From the NCBI GenBank assembly GCA_023435505.1, contig JAEYRR010000012.1, forward strand, positions 1-7,050: a DNA stretch of 7,050 nucleotides, in the 5' to 3' direction. The translations under genes were made by a program, and so were the position numbers. This stretch comes from Bacillota bacterium (GTDB lineage Bacteria > Bacillota > Clostridia > Lachnospirales > Lachnospiraceae). The notes beneath the pieces are model-generated. The model did no database searches, was not told the DNA's origin, and saw nothing but the letters and a program-made list of their open reading frames with translations. Positions 5,351 to 7,050 of this stretch are shown in pieces. Within the stretch, counting starts at the first letter, position 1, and each line of letters starts with the position of its first letter.

Positions 5351-6796
5351 TTATACTGTTCCATGCTTTTTGCTTGGACGGTACTCTCTTTTGGTATATA
5401 ACATATTAAATCCATAAATTAACTGTTTTCTGGTTGTCTTAGGTTCTATGATACTATCCACATATCCACGTTTAGCAGCAGACTCACAACTTCCTTGAAG
5501 TTCTTCATATTCGGCTGCTTTTTCATTTATAAAGCTAACAGAATCTGCTGTTGTCTTAATTTCATCTGCATATATAATCTGAACAGCATTCTTAGAATCC
5601 ATCATTCCAATGCATGCTCCCTGATATGCAAATACCAAATCAGCTCCAATATGTTTAGAGTTCATAGTAATATAAGAACTTCCATATGCGTTCTTAGTAA
5701 TTATATTTATTTTTGGTACAGTGGCATTAGCAAATGTATAGGTCAGGTTTGCTGCTGCTTTTGCTATGGTTTTCTCTTCTCCCATTGTCGCCTTATAACC
5801 GGTTACGTTAGTGAAGGAAACCACTGGAATCTGGAATGCATCACAGAACTTAATAAAGTCAGTAGCTTTATTACATCCATCAGTAGAAAGGACTGCATCA
5901 TAAGTCTCTTCTTTGCTTCCGCCAACATAAGATGCTGTGCGGTTTGCTACAGCACCTACAGTAGCTCCATCTAAGCATAGGAAGCCGACCACCATGTCTT
6001 TTGCAAAATCTTTTTTGATTTCTATAAACTTGTGGTTATCTGCAATATCAGTTAATACTAATACAGGATCTTCAAGTTTATTCTGAAGATCTTCAGATTC
6101 ACGATTTAAATCATCCTGACATTCACATACAGAGTCTTCTTCATTATTACCTGGTAATAAGGTCACTAGATCTCTAATCTTTTGTAGAATCTCTATTGCA
6201 GATCCAATACCATCAACCAAACCATTAGATGCCTGGAAAGTAGCACTGCTTGTATTACATTTCTCTATGTAATTATCTGCAATTGCGTTTGGAGAATTGA
6301 CAAATAATCTTGCGGTTGTTTCTTCCATAAAAGTAAAATCAGTAAGAGAGGAAGATACCGCCACTCCACCACCGCAAGAACCAAAGATAGCTGTAATCTG
6401 TGGAACCACACCAGATGCCAATGTTTGTTTCAGGTATACAGAACCAAAACTTGCAAGCGCATCTGTTGCTTCTTGAAGTCTGAACCCTGCACAATCAATT
6501 AAGCCAATGACCGGAGCACCAACTTTTAGTGCTAAATCATATATATTAACTATTTTCTTGGCATGCATTTCACCCATGGTACCATTCAGTGAAGATGCAT
6601 CCTGGCTATATACATAAACAGGTTTGTTGTTAATTAAACCATATCCAGTAATTACGCCGTCAGCAGGTGCTTCTTTTTGGTCTAGATTAAAGTCTGTACT
6701 TCTTTTTGTAACCAAGGCACCTATCTCAACAAAGCTGCTTTGATCAAGCAAAGATAAAATTCGTTCTTTTGCTGAACCTTGTACTGTACTACTCAT
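5351..6796 (-). CDS. MmdA/12S-like carboxyltransferase with altered active-site motifs
   Basis: This first gene of the operon encodes 481 residues of the crotonase-fold, two-lobed carboxyltransferase family (MmdA, transcarboxylase 12S, PccB), which moves a carboxyl group between an acyl-CoA and biotin. Family landmarks are EAPADGVITGYG (42-53), GEMHAKKI (75-82), LASGVVPQI (126-134), LTDFTFM (151-157), KFCDAFQIPVVSF (316-328), ATVPKINIITKNAYG (358-372), ERG-like KRGYVDSIIEP (442-452) and TKREYRPSKKHG at the C terminus. Key loops differ from the family. SGGARIQEG reads CAGFRLQEA (102-110), GPCAGG reads GSCGGG (139-144), and PGFLPG...EYGGIIRHGA reads TGYKATMGEEKTIAKAAA (332-349). The GEDVTADELGG segment is missing, and about 40 N-terminal residues of usual MmdA are absent. 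GGAGG 7 bases before ATG 6796 supports this start. It is a complete frame, not a pseudogene. Substrate is unknown; methylmalonyl-CoA decarboxylase would be the default guess only. Confidence 0.85.
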   Translation of the reverse strand: MSSTVQGSAKERILSLLDQSSFVEIGALVTKRSTDFNLDQKEAPADGVITGYGLINNKPVYVYSQDASSLNGTMGEMHAKKIVNIYDLALKVGAPVIGLIDCAGFRLQEATDALASFGSVYLKQTLASGVVPQITAIFGSCGGGVAVSSSLTDFTFMEETTARLFVNSPNAIADNYIEKCNTSSATFQASNGLVDGIGSAIEILQKIRDLVTLLPGNNEEDSVCECQDDLNRESEDLQNKLEDPVLVLTDIADNHKFIEIKKDFAKDMVVGFLCLDGATVGAVANRTASYVGGSKEETYDAVLSTDGCNKATDFIKFCDAFQIPVVSFTNVTGYKATMGEEKTIAKAAANLTYTFANATVPKINIITKNAYGSSYITMNSKHIGADLVFAYQGACIGMMDSKNAVQIIYADEIKTTADSVSFINEKAAEYEELQGSCESAAKRGYVDSIIEPKTTRKQLIYGFNMLYTKREYRPSKKHGTV

Positions 6797-6851
6797 TTTT
6801 TGACCTCCATATATTTATATTTAAATAGGTAAACCAAATTATGCCTATTAT

Positions 6852-6880
6852 ATTTTATAACATCTTAACACTTATATCAA
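6852..6880 (-). promoter_or_regulatory. Probable sigma-A promoter of the five-gene operon
   Basis: TTGATA (6880-6875), a 17-base spacer and TAAAAT (6857-6852) on the minus strand give five of six matches in each box. Transcription would start near 6845, leaving a leader of about 50 bases before the ATG at 6796. A six-base inverted repeat, AATAGG/CCTATT (6824-6829 and 6844-6849), lies at the start of that leader. Confidence 0.65.
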
Positions 6881-6897
6881 GTTTATTTTGTTAGATG
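6861..6897. promoter_or_regulatory. Imperfect inverted repeat across the operon promoter (candidate operator)
   Basis: CATCTTAACA (6861-6870) and TGTTAGATG (6889-6897) are inverted copies differing by one inserted base, and the -35 box lies between them. A protein bound to both arms would cover the promoter spacer and -35. The regulator is unknown and chance occurrence in AT-rich DNA cannot be excluded. Confidence 0.35.
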
Positions 6898-7050
6898 TGT
6901 AACGATATATCTCCTGAATTTTTATAAAATAATGCTATTTAATTAATATTTGCATATTAAACATGGTATAAATCAACTTATAAAGCAAGCAAATTCAAGG
7001 TTATAAAAATAAAAATCCGTTTTTACGATGAAAAAGGGAAAAAGTAGAAG
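6898..7050. other. AT-rich DNA upstream of the operon, no gene seen
   Basis: I find no supported coding region, RNA gene or clear terminator here. The far edge has an A/T-only stem (AAAAATCCGTTTTT, about 7011-7024) and an unsupported plus-strand ATG at 7028. The end of an upstream gene or the start of a divergent one could lie just beyond the window. Confidence 0.5.

Noticed and set aside
5495..5974. Plus-strand open frame of 159 codons opposite the MmdA-like gene
   Set aside because: It is antisense to a clear conserved protein, rich in Cys, Ile, Tyr and Phe as expected from a shadow frame, and has no recognisable domain or ribosome binding site.
7011..7024. AAAAATCCGTTTTT stem as a terminator of an upstream gene
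   Set aside because: The stem is only A-T pairs with a 4-base loop and no upstream coding region is visible, so it is not distinguishable from AT-rich background.
7028..7050. Possible start of a divergent plus-strand gene (ATG AAA AAG GGA)
   Set aside because: Only seven codons are visible, no ribosome binding site lies at a suitable distance, and poly-A/Lys codons are common by chance here.

Overview
The window is AT-rich DNA with strong AGGAGG-type ribosome binding sites, near-consensus sigma-A promoters and tight operon spacing. This points to a low-GC Gram-positive bacterium, most likely a Clostridia member of the Lachnospiraceae type. That placement is inferred from gene content and style, not from a search. 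Every gene I support lies on the minus strand, so transcription runs from high to low coordinates.

Region 1 (about 6880 down to 1471) is one five-gene operon for a biotin-dependent, membrane-coupled carboxyltransferase/decarboxylase. The order is: an MmdA-like carboxyltransferase (6796-5351), a lipoprotein-like protein with an OadG-type gamma-subunit C terminus (5335-4595), a small biotin carrier (4565-4209), the Na+-pumping beta subunit OadB (4186-3062), and an OadA/PycB/5S-type carboxyltransferase without a biotin domain (2982-1570). A TTGATA-17-TAAAAT promoter lies upstream and a hairpin plus T-rich tail closes the operon. Two different carboxyltransferases (12S-like and 5S-like) appear to share one carrier and one membrane pump. 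This resembles propionibacterial transcarboxylase (12S + 5S + 1.3S) combined with a decarboxylase pump. No biotin carboxylase is present, which favours decarboxylation or transcarboxylation over ATP-driven carboxylation. The MmdA-like protein is strongly altered at the motifs that normally hold the CoA-ester and biotin carbonyls, so its substrate is uncertain.

Region 2 (1569-863) holds an AT-rich gap, a promoter with a palindrome just upstream, a roughly 100-nt leader, a 100-residue BFD-like [2Fe-2S] protein and its terminator.

Region 3 (838-1) holds ylxM and the start of ffh (signal recognition particle GTPase), co-transcribed from a TTGACA-17-TATACT promoter. ffh starts at TTG and runs off the left edge just before its first GTP-binding loop.

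The least expected structural signal is that about 107 bp around the BFD-gene promoter (1275-1381) is a diverged copy of the ylxM promoter, leader and first codons (731-838). It aligns collinearly with a single one-base gap, and the copied ylxM start codon has decayed to ATC. The best functional candidates for follow-up are the altered MmdA-like subunit beside an intact 5S-like one, and the gamma subunit with an added extracytoplasmic lipoprotein domain.
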